The position numbers and the translations under genes are program-made. A stretch of 64,000 nt of DNA from Leguminivora glycinivorella (Eukaryota; Arthropoda; Insecta; Lepidoptera; Tortricidae), in NCBI RefSeq assembly GCF_023078275.1, contig NC_062993.1, forward strand, positions 3,161,252-3,225,251, read 5' to 3'. Below the pieces are notes generated by a model, which saw only the letters and a program-made list of their open reading frames with translations, had not been told where the DNA came from and searched no databases. The first letter of the stretch is position 1; each line of letters begins with the position of its first letter. This document shows, in pieces, positions 40,620 through 51,289 of the stretch.

Positions 40620-40992
40620 TGTCATTTCAAGCCAGTCTTCTCCGAGACCACGGGGACAACGCCGTCCTTGAAACGATGGAGGTCAGTTTAATATGTAGTT
40701 ATACGCGATTAAGTCCCGATTTTAAAAATAATGATGCATAGGAACTCTGTCATGAAATGTCGTATCCCCATCGAGTAATAGGTTTTTAGAAACGTCTTGG
40801 AGAGCAGTAGATGACTGTTGAAAGAAATGTACAGTCGGCGATAAAATCTTGTGCCAAAAATTACTTTTTTGCAAAAAACTTATTCAGTTATAGCTGTGCA
40901 AGAGACAGTTCTAACCATCATAATCACCATAACCCAGAAATAAATATTAATAACAAACCAATACTGGAGAATTCCAACCCGGGACCTCCTAT
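40620..40992. other. Unassigned spacer
   Basis: GAGACCACGGGGACAACGCC near 40645 is GC-rich and may continue the Penelope-like 3-prime region. Otherwise nothing is supported. Confidence 0.35.
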
Positions 40993-40993
40993 A

Positions 40994-41811
40994 CAGGGTG
41001 GCCCATTCAAATCGGTCAGTATGGGAAAACCTGAAACTATAAGACATACGAAGATTTGTTCTTAGGAACCAAGTCACCGATTTTGATAAAAAGAAAAACT
41101 GCATTCATACAATTAAAAAAAAAAAGTGTACCCAGCTGGGGAATCGAACCCGGTTGTTTTGAAAAAATAAACTTACACTATTTCTATTCAGATATCGTTT
41201 GTGTAGGTCTTAAGCAGTAAATATCTCTAAGAAACATAATGTCTAAAATGAATAAAATGCATTTTTTTCACATACTTTAATTTATCATAGTAGGTGTTCA
41301 AAGTGACCACCGTCTTTTTCAATACAATATTCAACACGTCTAGGTAACGATCTTACTATTGCATTTTGTATCTTCATGTGGTGAATCTGCGTTAAAGTTG
41401 ACTCTATGGCTACTTTAAGGTCTTCAACGGTGTTATAGCTATTTTTGTACACTGTTGTAAAGATGAAGTGAACTTGCTGAATATTGTAACGGTGGTCACT
41501 TTGAACACCTACTATGATAAATTAAAGTATGTGAAAAAAATGCATTTTATTCATTCTAGACATTATGTTTCTTAGAGATATTTACTGCTTAAGACCTACA
41601 CAAACGATATCTGAATAGAAATAGTGTAAGTTTATTTTTTCAAAACAACCGGGTTCGATTCCCCAGCTGGGTAGGTACACTGTTTTTTTTAATTGTATAA
41701 ATGCAGTTTTTCTTTTTATCAAAATCGGTGACATGGTTCCTAAGAACAAATCTTCGTATGTCATACAGTTTCAGACTTTCCCATACTGACTGATTTGAAT
41801 GGGCCACCCTG
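40994..41811. mobile_element. 818-bp inverted-repeat element with mariner-like transposase end
   Basis: Termini CAGGGTGGCCCATTCAAATC and its inverse are flanked by TA (40992-40993 and 41812-41813). The inverted repeats extend inward for about 320 bp on each side with few differences, leaving a spacer of about 175 bp. The arms include TCGAACCCGGTT-type sequence and the final codons of a transposase, so GGTGGTCACTTTGAACACCT occurs on both strands. Confidence 0.85.
41285..41452 (-). pseudogene. C-terminal 55 residues of a Tc1/mariner-type transposase
   Basis: Minus-strand frame: VYKNSYNTVEDLKVAIESTL, TQIHHMKIQNAIVRSLPRRV and EYCIEKDGGHFEHLL, then TGA. The ending R...CIE..GGHFEHLL is the one I know from insect DDE transposases of the IS630-Tc1-mariner group. 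The catalytic DDE part and DNA-binding region are missing. No start codon, and upstream the frame runs into the opposite arm. Confidence 0.7.
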
Positions 41812-42054
41812 TATAGAAAGGGTCACTACCAACTAGGGTAGTCGTAAATAATTCATTACACGATGCGAAGCAGTTATAACATTTCATACCTAAATAGATC
41901 CTATTGTACATGTACATAAGGGTTATTCTCCGAGGGACAGTTACAATTAAAGCTAGGCTCCTATCTGCCATTATTGCCGGCATTACTCACGCCTATTAGC
42001 GTAACTAGATAATTATACAGGACGGCACCAGATAGTATAGCCCACAGAACTTTA

Positions 42055-42365
42055 TTTATATAGAAGAAACAAGTTCATCTATTTGTATAGGGGCCGAGCG
42101 TGTCAAATTTTGTACTGAAGTTGTTTCTTGCCTGTATTTTAAATATGTCTCAGGCTCTTGATTGTTCATAATTTTTGTGTTGTTGCAATTGAATATCACG
42201 TAACGAGGCATTTTTTATGTTTTGATTGACTTCAACTTACAAAAATTGACGCCCGAAAGCTGCAAGCTGCGAGTAAAGACGGACAACTCAGTGGATTTCA
42301 CTGAGTTCATTTGACACGCTAAGTAGATACGTTTGCTTGATCTATGGTATATATGACATCTGTGC
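42055..42365 (+). repeat. Tandem duplication unit 1
   Basis: AACAAGTTCATCTATTTGTA, AAATATGTCTCAGGCTCTTG, GACGCCCGAAAGCTGCAAGC and ATCTATGGTATATATGAC recur in the same order at 42722-43385. Uninterrupted unit. Confidence 0.75.
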
Positions 42366-42524
42366 GTTTATCACTGTTTACTTTGTAGGAGCTGCTGAGG
42401 TTTTGGTGTCTTACCTGTGAACAAAAATAAAGTATTGTTAATAAATTATAAGTAGACATTAAAATATGCAATAAACAGAGTAATAAACTTGATGAATTGA
42501 TGATATTTTATAAATGAGGCAGTC

Positions 42525-42600
42525 TATTTTTGATATTTGTTCCTCAGTCATGGAAGTTTTCTAAGTATATAAGTACTTTTATATATTATATATATCGGTG
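42525..42600 (+). mobile_element. SINE-A fragment
   Basis: GATATTTGTTCCTCAGTCAT and GAAGTTTTCTAAGTATATAA only. Confidence 0.5.
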
Positions 42601-42877
42601 TAAAAAAATAAATTAAAAAAGTCAGAAAGATCATTCTCGCCATGCGGCGGAAAAACCTTGCAATGGCAGTAGCAAAACTTTTTATTGCTAAACAAAATGG
42701 GCACTAAGCACAGAACTAGATTTAGATAGAAAAAACAAGTAAATCTATTTGTGTAGAGGCTGAACACGTCACATTTTGTACTGAAGTTGTTACTATGATT
42801 TTAAATATGTCTCAGGCTCTTGAATGTTCATAATTTTTATGTTATTGCAATTAAATATCACGTATTTTTTAATGTTT

Positions 42878-43070
42878 TTTTTTTTTAATTTATTACTGTA
42901 AACTGATCAGCGATTGCCCTAGTCACACCTGATGGAAAGTGAGGACAGAGTCTGAGATGGAGCTCGCCGATTCAGTACTAGCCTGTTCACTCTTACTGTA
43001 AAGAGACAGGTCGTATTTTTCTGGGAACACTGATGGTGGGAGCGCATTTCCATTCCTTTCCACTCTAACC
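42878..43070 (-). mobile_element. LINE 3-prime end in duplication unit 2
   Basis: T-run at the left, then ATTACTGTAAACTGATCAGC...CCCTAGTCACACCTGATGGA and GTGGGAGCGCATTTCCATTC. Read on the minus strand it ends in an A-run, as retroposed LINE ends do. Confidence 0.6.
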
Positions 43071-43165
43071 TACAATAATTGACGCCCGAAAGCTGCAAGT
43101 TGCGATTCAGACGGACAACTCAGTGGATTTTAATGGGTTCATTTGAAACGCTAAGTAGATCACAC

Positions 43166-43352
43166 TTGATATTTTCTCGCAGACAGAGCCTAAGATCCTA
43201 GCCACTGCAGCCCGCTACCTCGAGTCCATATCCACTCCCACATCTATCAATGTTAATTGATTTTAGTTATAAGCTTATTGTTAGTTTAAGTGTTTGTAAC
43301 CTCTGGATTCTCTGTAAATGTAAGTTGGTTAAATATATAAATAAATAAATTA
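43166..43352 (+). mobile_element. LINE C-terminus and 3-prime end in duplication unit 2
   Basis: One frame gives PKILATAARYLESISTPTSI before a stop, then a UTR and a (TAAA)n tail near 43335-43350. Absent from unit 1. Confidence 0.6.
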
Positions 43353-43633
43353 TCTATGGTATATGTAAATAACTTCTGTGGCACTAAGCTAAGCAGCCAA
43401 ACGCGCGTTTTTAGTATAGTAACAATTCTGCCCTACCTGGCGCCGCCCGCACCATTCGACAGAGGTGTTATCGCACGTTACATATTACAGGTCGCCGTTA
43501 ATGTCACTAATTAATGATAACATTATGTTTAGGTAATATTCCTGTGTCAATTTCACTATTTGAGAATATTTATTATTTTGAAAAGAAGTTACCACTTCCG
43601 ACTCCATCGAACAGAAAAATAGTATATACACAT

Positions 43634-44230
43634 TAACTAACTATTTTGGCTCAGTGATCCAAAGTGAATCTCGGCCTCCGAAACTAGAGATCGCCACCAG
43701 TCCCGATCCTGCGCAGCCTCTTGCCAATCACTGACTTGAAGCCGACGCAGATCCGCCGCCACACTGTCCTCCCAGCGATACCTGGGTCGACCCGCCGGAC
43801 GGCCACCAGCCGGTCGACCCAAGAACGCTCTCTTGACAGCCCGATCGTTTCCCATTCTAAGTAAGTGACCGAACCAGCGAAGTCTGTGGGATTTCGTTTC
43901 GCCGATGATATTGGGTTCGGCACCTAACTCCTTGATCTCGGCATTTTTCCGGATCCTCCAGGTGCCATCGTCTCTCTGAATAGGTCCCAGGATCTTGCGA
44001 AAAATCTTTCTTTCCGCTACCAGGAGCTGACTTTCTCCTTTCAGTATTAGTGACCAGGCCTCACAGCCATACATAAGGATAGAAGCCGTATGACGGTTTT
44101 ATATATCCTTAGCTTATTATGTTTGCTGAGAAGCCTGGACACTAACACTTTATGAAGGTCTGCACTGCACCGCAAGGAGTTTTGGATGCGTATTTGGATT
44201 TCCTCCTCTCTGGTGTTAGTATCTGGGGTT
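43634..44230 (-). pseudogene. RTE-clade LINE, 5-prime truncated, 13-bp TSD
   Basis: AGTATATACACAT occurs at 43621-43633 and 44231-44243. The minus strand reads EEEIQIRIQNSLRCSADLHK and HNKLRIYKTVIR, then shifts frame near 44080 into YGCEAWSLILKGESQLLVAE, GTWRIRKNAEIKELGAEPNI, HRLRWFGHLLRMGNDRAVKR and RPRYRWEDSVAADLRRL. IYKTVIR-x-YG-EAW, RL.W-GH..RM and RW.D are landmarks of the RTE C-terminus. Only the portion after the RT palm remains. The tail is a short TAACTAAC-type repeat, as expected for RTE elements. One frameshift and truncation make it dead. Confidence 0.85.
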
Positions 44231-44243
44231 AGTATATACACAT

Positions 44244-44483
44244 GGCACAGTATAATAAAGAGAACTATCGTACAGTATGGCCACTTTCTGCTTCCCACTG
44301 AAAATGCCACCCACCCGCTCTTGGTTACCTCACAGTTACCGCCTGTCAAGAACGCGACCAGTTAACTTCTCATATCTCACTCATACAAGCATGGTACGCG
44401 TTCACCTACACGAGCTTAGACTGTGTGCGCAGGAACGCGCCTCTTTCATATATTCAAACGCAAGTTTGAGAGATGTGTCATAG
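44244..44483 (+). repeat. X repeat, copy 2
   Basis: CAGTATAATAAAGAGAACTA to ATGTGTCATAG. It adjoins the RTE insertion directly: the LINE inserted just upstream. Confidence 0.65.
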
Positions 44484-44528
44484 AACAAAGACTACTGAAA
44501 TATCACTAAAATAACGTTACAAAAATAT

Positions 44529-44854
44529 CATCATCCTCCTTGCGTTATCCTGGCATTTGCCACGGCTCATAGGAGCCTGGGGTCCGCTTCGACAACTAAT
44601 CCCAAGATTTGGCGTAGGCACTAGTTTTATACGAAAGCGACTGCCATCTGACCTTCCAACCTGAAGGGTAACTAGGCCTTATTGGAACTAGTCCGGTTTC
44701 CTCACGATGTTTTCCTTCACCGGAAAGCGACTGGCAAACATCAAATGACATTTCGCGCATAAGTTCAGAAAAACTCATTGGTACGAGCCGGGTTCGAACC
44801 CGCGACCTCCGGATCGAAAGTCGCACGCTCCTACCTAGGCCACCAGCGCTTCGC
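44529..44854 (-). mobile_element. SINE-B, full length, 21-bp TSD
   Basis: The 21 bases at 44508-44528 (AAAATAACGTTAC...) are repeated exactly at 44855-44875. On the minus strand it has a tRNA-like head, TGGCCTAGGTAGGAGCGTG and GGTTCGAACCCGG, a CACGAT-containing body (GTGAGGAAACCGGACTAGTT), and ends GCAAGGAGGATGATG. The best reference copy of this family in the window. Confidence 0.92.
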
Positions 44855-44875
44855 AAAATAACGTTACAAAAATAT

Positions 44876-45665
44876 AATTTAAAAAATAAATTAAGTGTTA
44901 AAATATAAACGCTACTCGTAACATTAGTATTCGAATAATTTAATTAACGATCCTATTATACGACTTTTAATTTTAAACACTGAAACATAAAATTAATATC
45001 ACGAATTAAACTTAATGAAAACCCTTACCTTAAATTTTAATTATGAAATTCGTAATCTTCAGCTGTCAAAATTTCACTTCATAATACATCTTTGTTATGC
45101 TTAAAGGTATTACGAGAAATTTTAATATTGTGTTAACGTTTCATATAAAAATAAGCCTTAACCCTTAAATGCATAGTGATGTATATATGCATCATGAAAC
45201 CGCACGGTGTGCGACCATCTAGGTTGTAAGGTGTGTGGATGAGCGCCCTGTCGATGGCGAGCGGTGCGATGATGAAAAGTGGCCGTTGGCATCATGTCAT
45301 GTCGTTTAGTTTAGTTCCTTAAATCTGACACTTTCTTGCCGAAAAATATTCTCAACATAAACACAAAATGTAATAAGGAATTACACGGAGCGTCCTCAGC
45401 CATTTTGATATAGTAAACACCGTTCGTGGCGTAGCTTATTAAGCTGTAGAGGGTCTACGCCGTAGCACGTCTACGACGCTACGAGATACTGTATGTAAAA
45501 TGTGCCACTTACGAGCGAGGTGCACATTTTGTATGATATATTTGTTTTGACAGAATACCTCATTTCCTGAAACTTAATAAGAGCAAGGAGATAAGGTAAA
45601 GAGTTGTTGTAAAATAGAAAATTATTAAAAACTAACCTTTTGGTTGCGGCTTCGCTGGGGTTAAA
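44876..45665. other. Unassigned AT-rich region
   Basis: Two short palindromes stand out, TGTATATATGCATCATG near 45180 and CGTAGCACGTCTACGACGCT near 45460, but no gene or repeat family is supported. Confidence 0.4.
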
Positions 45666-45926
45666 TGGGTGAATCAACTTTTTCTTGTCTGTTATTGCCA
45701 TGGTTACGGTCCCCTGAGTCACGCTGGTTTTATGCAAAATTATGCTGCTTAAACTATGCAAACATGCATTTTTCTGGTGTTAACAAGCCCTTTCCTTAAT
45801 TTGCCACCTACAAACGGACTACATGCATGCTTGCATAATTTCAGTAGCATAATTTTGCATAAAATCAGCGTGACTCAGGGGACCGTAACCATGGCAATAA
45901 CAGGCAAGAAAAAGTTGATTCACCCA
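45666..45926. mobile_element. 261-bp hairpin element with ~105-bp arms
   Basis: TGGGTGAATCAACTTTTTCT...GGTCCCCTGAGTCACGCTG and the inverse at 45820-45926 pair with only a few mismatches, and the loop is about 50 bp. AAAT flanks both sides. The surrounding sequence (GCGGCTTCGCTGGGGTTAAA and TTCGAAAATTTCGGAAT) resembles a Helitron-like fragment split by this insertion. Confidence 0.75.
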
Positions 45927-46059
45927 AATTCGAAAATTTCGGAATTTTTCATTAGTTGTAAATTCTTGTTTAAATAAATAAATTCAAACTTAATAGGCCA
46001 TTAAAAAGGTGTAGAGGCATGGGCTTGGAACACAATTTTTGACCCCATACCTTATCTTT

Positions 46060-46265
46060 GATATTTGCCAGAAGCTTTTCGGTGAAGGGAAACATCGTGA
46101 GGAAACCGGACTAATTCCAATAAGGTCTTGTTTACCCTTCGGGTTGGAAGGTCAGATGGCAGTCGCTTTCGAAAAATCTAGTGCCTACGCTAAATCTTGG
46201 GATTAGTCGTCAAAGCGGACCCCATGAGCCGTGGCAAATGTCGGGATAACGCAAGGAGGGTGATG
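46060..46265 (+). mobile_element. SINE-B, 5-prime truncated, 11-bp TSD
   Basis: ACCTTATCTTT at 46049-46059 and 46266-46276. Starts in the body (GATATTTGCCAGAAGC) without the tRNA head and ends CGCAAGGAGGGTGATG. Confidence 0.88.
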
Positions 46266-46348
46266 ACCTTATCTTTCTATAGCCTATAAAATAATTTCAG
46301 AAGCGGACATCTCGAAAACTATCCAAGATATTGACAAACTTTCTTACT

Positions 46349-46610
46349 CAGCAATTCCCGTCAACTTTGTACAATGCCACGTCAGCAAATTTTAATTGAT
46401 CCTATTTTGTTACCAACATTTAGTAATATAATTCGACATTCGTAAGATATATACAGGATAATTGTTATAATTAAGAAAATATAGATACTAGAGAACCTTA
46501 ATGACGAAAAAAAAAATTAATAAAATCTCAATTCATCAACAAAATCTTGGTAACAAAATAGGAATTTAACTTTTCCCTTAATTTTTGTACAAAGTTGACG
46601 GGAATTGCTG
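46349..46610. mobile_element. CAGCAATT element, copy 3
   Basis: Both 26-bp termini are present; 262 bp. The flanking TACT and TATA no longer match. An internal stretch (GGAATTTAACTTTTCCC) has lost the AATAAAAACAAA present in the other copies. Confidence 0.85.
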
Positions 46611-47349
46611 TATAAAACTTGTAGCAACTTATTAACTTGTAGCAATTAATATTGTAGAATTAAATAAGTCATGCCACATAGTATCAGGGGTAAACGCAAA
46701 AAACCGAAAAATGGGACCTTTAAACCACTCCCTCCCCCCCAGCGGATGGGCTATGATCTGGGACTTTTGATATGTTTATCTCCTATCTAGTCCCAACAAA
46801 GTTATAGGGTCAAAAATTGTGTTCCAGGCCACTCCCTCTGGGCATTTTTAGAATTTTGTTAACAAAAATTAACTCGTTGTCAGTTTTGTGACACCTCTTA
46901 ACGCTCATTCATTTACTGAACTATTATTGAATCACTTGTGATCGAAAAAATCATATCAAAAGCAGTGTCTAAACAGCTAAATTGGAAACTACCTCCGTAT
47001 TTTGTATAAAACCAATAAACGCCAAACGAAATTTATTTGAATTCCTGCCGTGATTGCGATCGAAAAAGGTAAAACTATTCGGCGCGAATAAATGGAAAAT
47101 TGGCGGATTTCGCTTCGAATATTTTATTTTGTACATTTTGTTAAAGAATGCAATAAAACGCATTTTATACATGGTATCGCTTTTAAAGGTCACTGTTCTT
47201 TTTTGAAAGCTTTATTTTATCAGCTGAAATATTTAATTGGAAGTGTTTTGGCCAGGCCATGAATATATATAAAAAGTGTATTTTTTTAAATATATTAACA
47301 TGAAATTTCACTCCTTTACACCCGCGAGTAATATCGCAAAATATATCAG
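46611..47349. other. Unassigned region
   Basis: GGGTCAAAAATTGTGTTCC near 46810 is the inverse of GGAACACAATTTTTGACCC near 46027, so these sequences may be the arms of one larger eroded element holding the SINE-B and CAGCAATT insertions. Confidence 0.4.
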
Positions 47350-47508
47350 GCCCCGTAGCCGAATGGCATTTCTGCGACAAGAAACGCCACCGAAACGCCG
47401 CAGAAAGGTAGTCTGGCTCTGTCGCGCCAATACGCAAGAGTGATAGAGATAGATAGCTACGAAAGAGATATTATCTTGAGCGTTTATGCAATCGGCTACG
47501 CACACAGA
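47350..47508. mobile_element. TAGCC-MITE, copy 6
   Basis: CCCGTAGCCGAATGGCATTT to GTTTATGCAATCGGCTACGC; both termini present. Confidence 0.75.
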
Positions 47509-47900
47509 TCGCGATCAGAAATGTCAAAGTATAATTTATTCTTTCTAATTATGGACACACAATTTTTTTTAATGGTAAATACTTCTAAAGAGTTGTCTAA
47601 TCCGCTACTATTGAGACCTACCTTAATAAATTTAGTGGTATTATTCGTATAAGCCGAAGTAATATGAAAACAGAATGGACTTTTTTCTCCCTAAGACATA
47701 TAAAACCTTATTTATCTAGGTCTCAGATTTCAGGCTTTACCTAAGCCGGGAGATGAAGTCACCACATGTCTCAGTGGAAATTATTTAATATAGAGTCTTA
47801 TAATTTATTGAAAACCAATTCATTAATTACAACATATTAAAAAACTTACAACTAAACACTTATACTAAAAATCTTATAAATAAAAACTTATACTACTTAT

Positions 47901-48110
47901 CTACAAATAAAAAATTTGGCTCAAATCGTCGCCAGTGGGTAAGGTGCCCAGAAGGCTGGCCGCATTGCCCCGCTGGATAGCTACACTTATCCGCTGAGCG
48001 AAATACTGGCCAGCCCTCTGGTCACCAGATGCGTCTATGAGGCGCTTGGACAGCTCCTCATAAAGGCGACGCGCACTAGGCCCCATATAGAGTCTGGGCA
48101 GAAAATCAAA
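47901..48110 (-). pseudogene. DGKRPDG-type LINE, C-terminal piece
   Basis: MGPSARRLYEELSKRLIDAS, DQRAGQYFAQRISVAIQRGN and AASLLGTLPTGDDLSQIFYL, then a stop. It matches the end of the frame at 52541-52960 (ANKLFTEIAKRLIEV, FFAQRISIAIQ) and preserves the AIQRGNAASLLGT that the other copy has lost through a stop. Confidence 0.65.
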
Positions 48111-48904
48111 TATGATACTAGAAAACAAGCGCTAAATTCAAATTTACTATTTTGCGACAATCATTTGCGCCTACATTTTTTTAGTTCATTTGCCCGAGGG
48201 GCAAAATTTTAGTGACGGAAATAGCCTGTCGGACTTTTGTTCTTTTATTTTTATATTAAAATCATTAGAGTTCCACTTGTTAAACAATTTTGTCTAATTC
48301 TCAATCTAAGTTTCTAAAAAAAACAATTCATAAAAGTTTGCAACACTAAATGCCCATTATATTTTGTACCTATTGTGTCGTTACCTCGTCAATAGTCCCT
48401 ATCTTACTTAACTACTAACATTTCACACAAAGTAAGGATATTTTTATTATTTATTTGGCATCAGAAATTCGTGTTAGAAACTTTTAGTAACTCACAGAAG
48501 GTGTTTAAACTTATTTAATTTTTACTTGCAGTAACGACTGTGGTAACTAACTTGACGACAAGCTACTTGACCCTTTTTTAAAGTCTGTCTTATATGATTT
48601 AGTACTGTCCAATTAACCGAAATAATATATTACTATATTTTATTATGAGCTAACAGCAAAAAATATTTTTAAAGTATACTTTAACGTAATCAAGCGAAAA
48701 CAACACAGTCATGTTAATCTATAGATTATCAGTGCATCAGGTTATTCTACTCGAAAACAAAAATTTTCTGACTTATGAGGCAAAAAGTTCATTATGTCAG
48801 TGATTGTTTTCGGTGACAGCGTGTTCGGTAGCCGAAATAAAAAAAATACATACGACGAATTCATGAATAGAGAAGTGGCCAACCCAACCATAAAAACTTG
48901 TTAA
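48111..48904. other. Unassigned AT-rich region
   Basis: No gene, RNA or repeat recognised. Confidence 0.4.
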
Positions 48905-49085
48905 AATTAAAATTCATATAAATAGGTAAAAATAAAACTGTATACTGTATATTTTTATCATGTGAAATGCCTTAATACTAATTTACTTAAGTTTAAATTA
49001 TTGTATTTATACTTACTTATAAAAAATTACGTGTAAATATCATATTTTATCAATAAAAAATCTGAATCTGAATCTGAATCATACA
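48905..49085 (+). mobile_element. Retroelement 3-prime end with (CTGAAT)n tail
   Basis: ...ATCATATTTTATCAATAAAA followed by TCTGAATCTGAATCTGAATC. The tail form is that of LINEs; the body is not recognised. Confidence 0.5.
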
Positions 49086-49574
49086 TTTTTAATCCAAAAT
49101 AACTCATCATCATACACTTTTAATACCCAAAATCTATAAATATTGTTTTTTTATGTCAAATACTACAGAAGACAATCATTTATTGTGCCAAATTCGATAT
49201 GAATCTAGTAGCCTATAATATATCTAGTACTATAATATTACACCCCGTCGTTACTTGTCAATAGTCCTTATCACTACTGTCACGTCACACAAAGGACAGT
49301 CCTGTATCCGATCGGCATTGTCCGTGCTAACGTTCAAAACTATTGTCACCCTACAGACCACATGTGTAAGCGATTCTGGACTTCATGTATTTGATGTGAA
49401 GGTTCAGAAACGTTTGTGTTTAAACGTCAGGTATAAACTTGTATGCATTTTCGATATTTTGATCAATGGTTTTCAGCTTTGGGTATGTGAAGATATGTTT
49501 GTAAAGAAAACTACAAAATAAAATCAGATCCTACTTATACAGTGTGTTACCACCATGCTGGTATTGATTAAAAC

Positions 49575-49730
49575 TTATAACCTAACCACAAAATTAAAAT
49601 TTTGAAAAAACCCCCGACTGCGAAACATGGCTAAAAACACTCCCGACTAACTCAGCTTTCAGACAAAAAAAAACTAAATCTAAATCGGTTTATCCGTTCG
49701 GGAGCTATGATGCCATTGACAGACACACAC

Positions 49731-49770
<40 letters not shown>

Positions 49771-49846
49771 ATAGACAGACGGACAGACAGACAGACATAC
49801 ACGTCAAACTTATAATACCCCGTCGTTTTTGAGTTGGGGGTTAATA
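49575..49846 (-). mobile_element. W repeat, copy 3
   Basis: TATAACCTAACCACAAAATT to TACCCCGTCGTTTTTGAG, with a long (CAGA)n tract at 49735-49795. Confidence 0.7.
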
Positions 49847-49952
49847 AATATATGACATATTAGCAATCACGTTGCAAATCACAGTTATTAAAAATTAACT
49901 GCAAAATTATTTTTTTCGAAAATCTGCACATTCAATGTACTCCATGTAAGCA

Positions 49953-50088
49953 CAGTCAACTAATTGGAACCCTAGGCCACTGTAGAACTATGTAATAGTG
50001 ACGTTATAAATCAGATTGTAAGAAATCTCTTACTGCTTGTCATTTTGACATGGTTGTAGAGTGGCCTAGGGTTTCAATTGGTTGACCG
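49953..50088. mobile_element. CAGTCAACC-MITE, copy 2
   Basis: CAGTCAACTAATTGGAACCC to GGTTTCAATTGGTTGACCG. The interior is inverted relative to copy 1. Confidence 0.75.
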
Positions 50089-50249
50089 TACTTCGTAACT
50101 CTTTGGTGTATGTTGCTGGCAGTTATTTTTTTTTGTAACAAAATTATGAAAGTTTTTATTAGTTTATTAATTTAATAAAGAGAAAGTTTAGGTAAGTTAA
50201 ATAACTATGATAGATTTTTTAACATAAAAAAAAACATTTAATGGTAACA

Positions 50250-50487
50250 CCACAGTATAATAAAGAGTACTATTGTACAGTATGGCCACTCCCGCTCCCC
50301 GCTAAAAGTGCCGCCCATCCCCTCTCGGTTACGTCACAGTTACCACCTTTTAAAAACGCGACCAGTCGACCTGTCATATCTCACTCATACAATCATGGTA
50401 CGCGTTCACCTACACGAGCTTAGAATGTGTGCTAGGAACGCGCCTCTTTCATATATTTTATCGCCAGTGTCCGAGATGTGGTAAAAC
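50250..50487 (+). repeat. X repeat, copy 3
   Basis: CAGTATAATAAAGAGTACTA to GCCAGTGTCCGAGATGTGG. Confidence 0.65.
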
Positions 50488-50865
50488 ACTGTGTAAGAGA
50501 TCCCACAAAATGAAATGAAGCCCAACTTCTATGCTACCTGCAAAATTTGAGCAGAACATAGTTGAACTTTGAACAATCAAATTAAAATTAACCCCTCCCA
50601 ACTAATTTTACTTTAAATTCGCCGACATCCCTGCAGCACAATTCGGGTTTCACAACTTGTTAAGTTTGAACTAGTTTTGATATGACTCTTACGGTTGTAT
50701 TAGGAAAATATGCTTATGTATTCATATATAATCTTTATCATTACATAGTGTAAAACAAAGTCGCTTTCCGCTGTCTGTCTGTCTATATTTGTCTGTTTAG
50801 ATTTTTACAAATACTCAGTGTTCTTGTTGTCGATAGTATGATTCAAGAGAAATATTTATTATGTA

Positions 50866-51041
50866 CTAAGCTTTTGCCCGCGACTTTGCTCGCGTTAGAA
50901 AGAGACAAGAAGTAGCCTATGTCACTCTCCATCCCTTCAACTATCTCCACTTAAGAAATCACGTCAATTCGTCGCTCCGTTTTGCCGTGAAAGATGGACA
51001 AACAAACAGACACACACTTTCCCATTTATAATATTAGTATG
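50866..51041 (-). mobile_element. Helitron-like element, nearly full length
   Basis: Minus strand from TCCATACTAATATTATAAAT to a terminal ...AAAAGCTTAG, one base off CTAG. Confidence 0.65.
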
Positions 51042-51138
51042 GATAATACCCGCACCCGTGCGAAGCCGGAGGGTCGGTAGTTTTACATAAAAATAAACAA
51101 AAGTGACACAGTCTACAGAGTCAATAATATATGTACCT

Positions 51139-51270
51139 ACAGTCAAGCAAAAATACGTATCGATTTTATCCGCTCAAAAATATGTACTGAGACCTTATTC
51201 CGCCGACATAAAGTGCTATGGGACATATTTTTGATAAGTTGTACGCACCCATATTTTTACACTTGACTGT
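51139..51270. mobile_element. GTCAAG-MITE, copy 2
   Basis: ACAGTCAAGCAAAAATACGT to ATTTTTACACTTGACTGT. Confidence 0.6.
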
Positions 51271-51289
51271 ACAACAAAAGCAAATGCCC

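Larger units (their letters stand above)
42722..43385 (+). repeat. Tandem duplication unit 2, with two insertions
   Basis: Same blocks as 42055-42365, separated by insertions at about 42878-43070 and 43166-43352. The two units lie about 670 bp apart, head to tail. Confidence 0.75.

Noticed and set aside
49725..49800. CRISPR array or satellite from repeated CAGA units
   Set aside because: A simple tetranucleotide tract internal to W repeats; no spacers.
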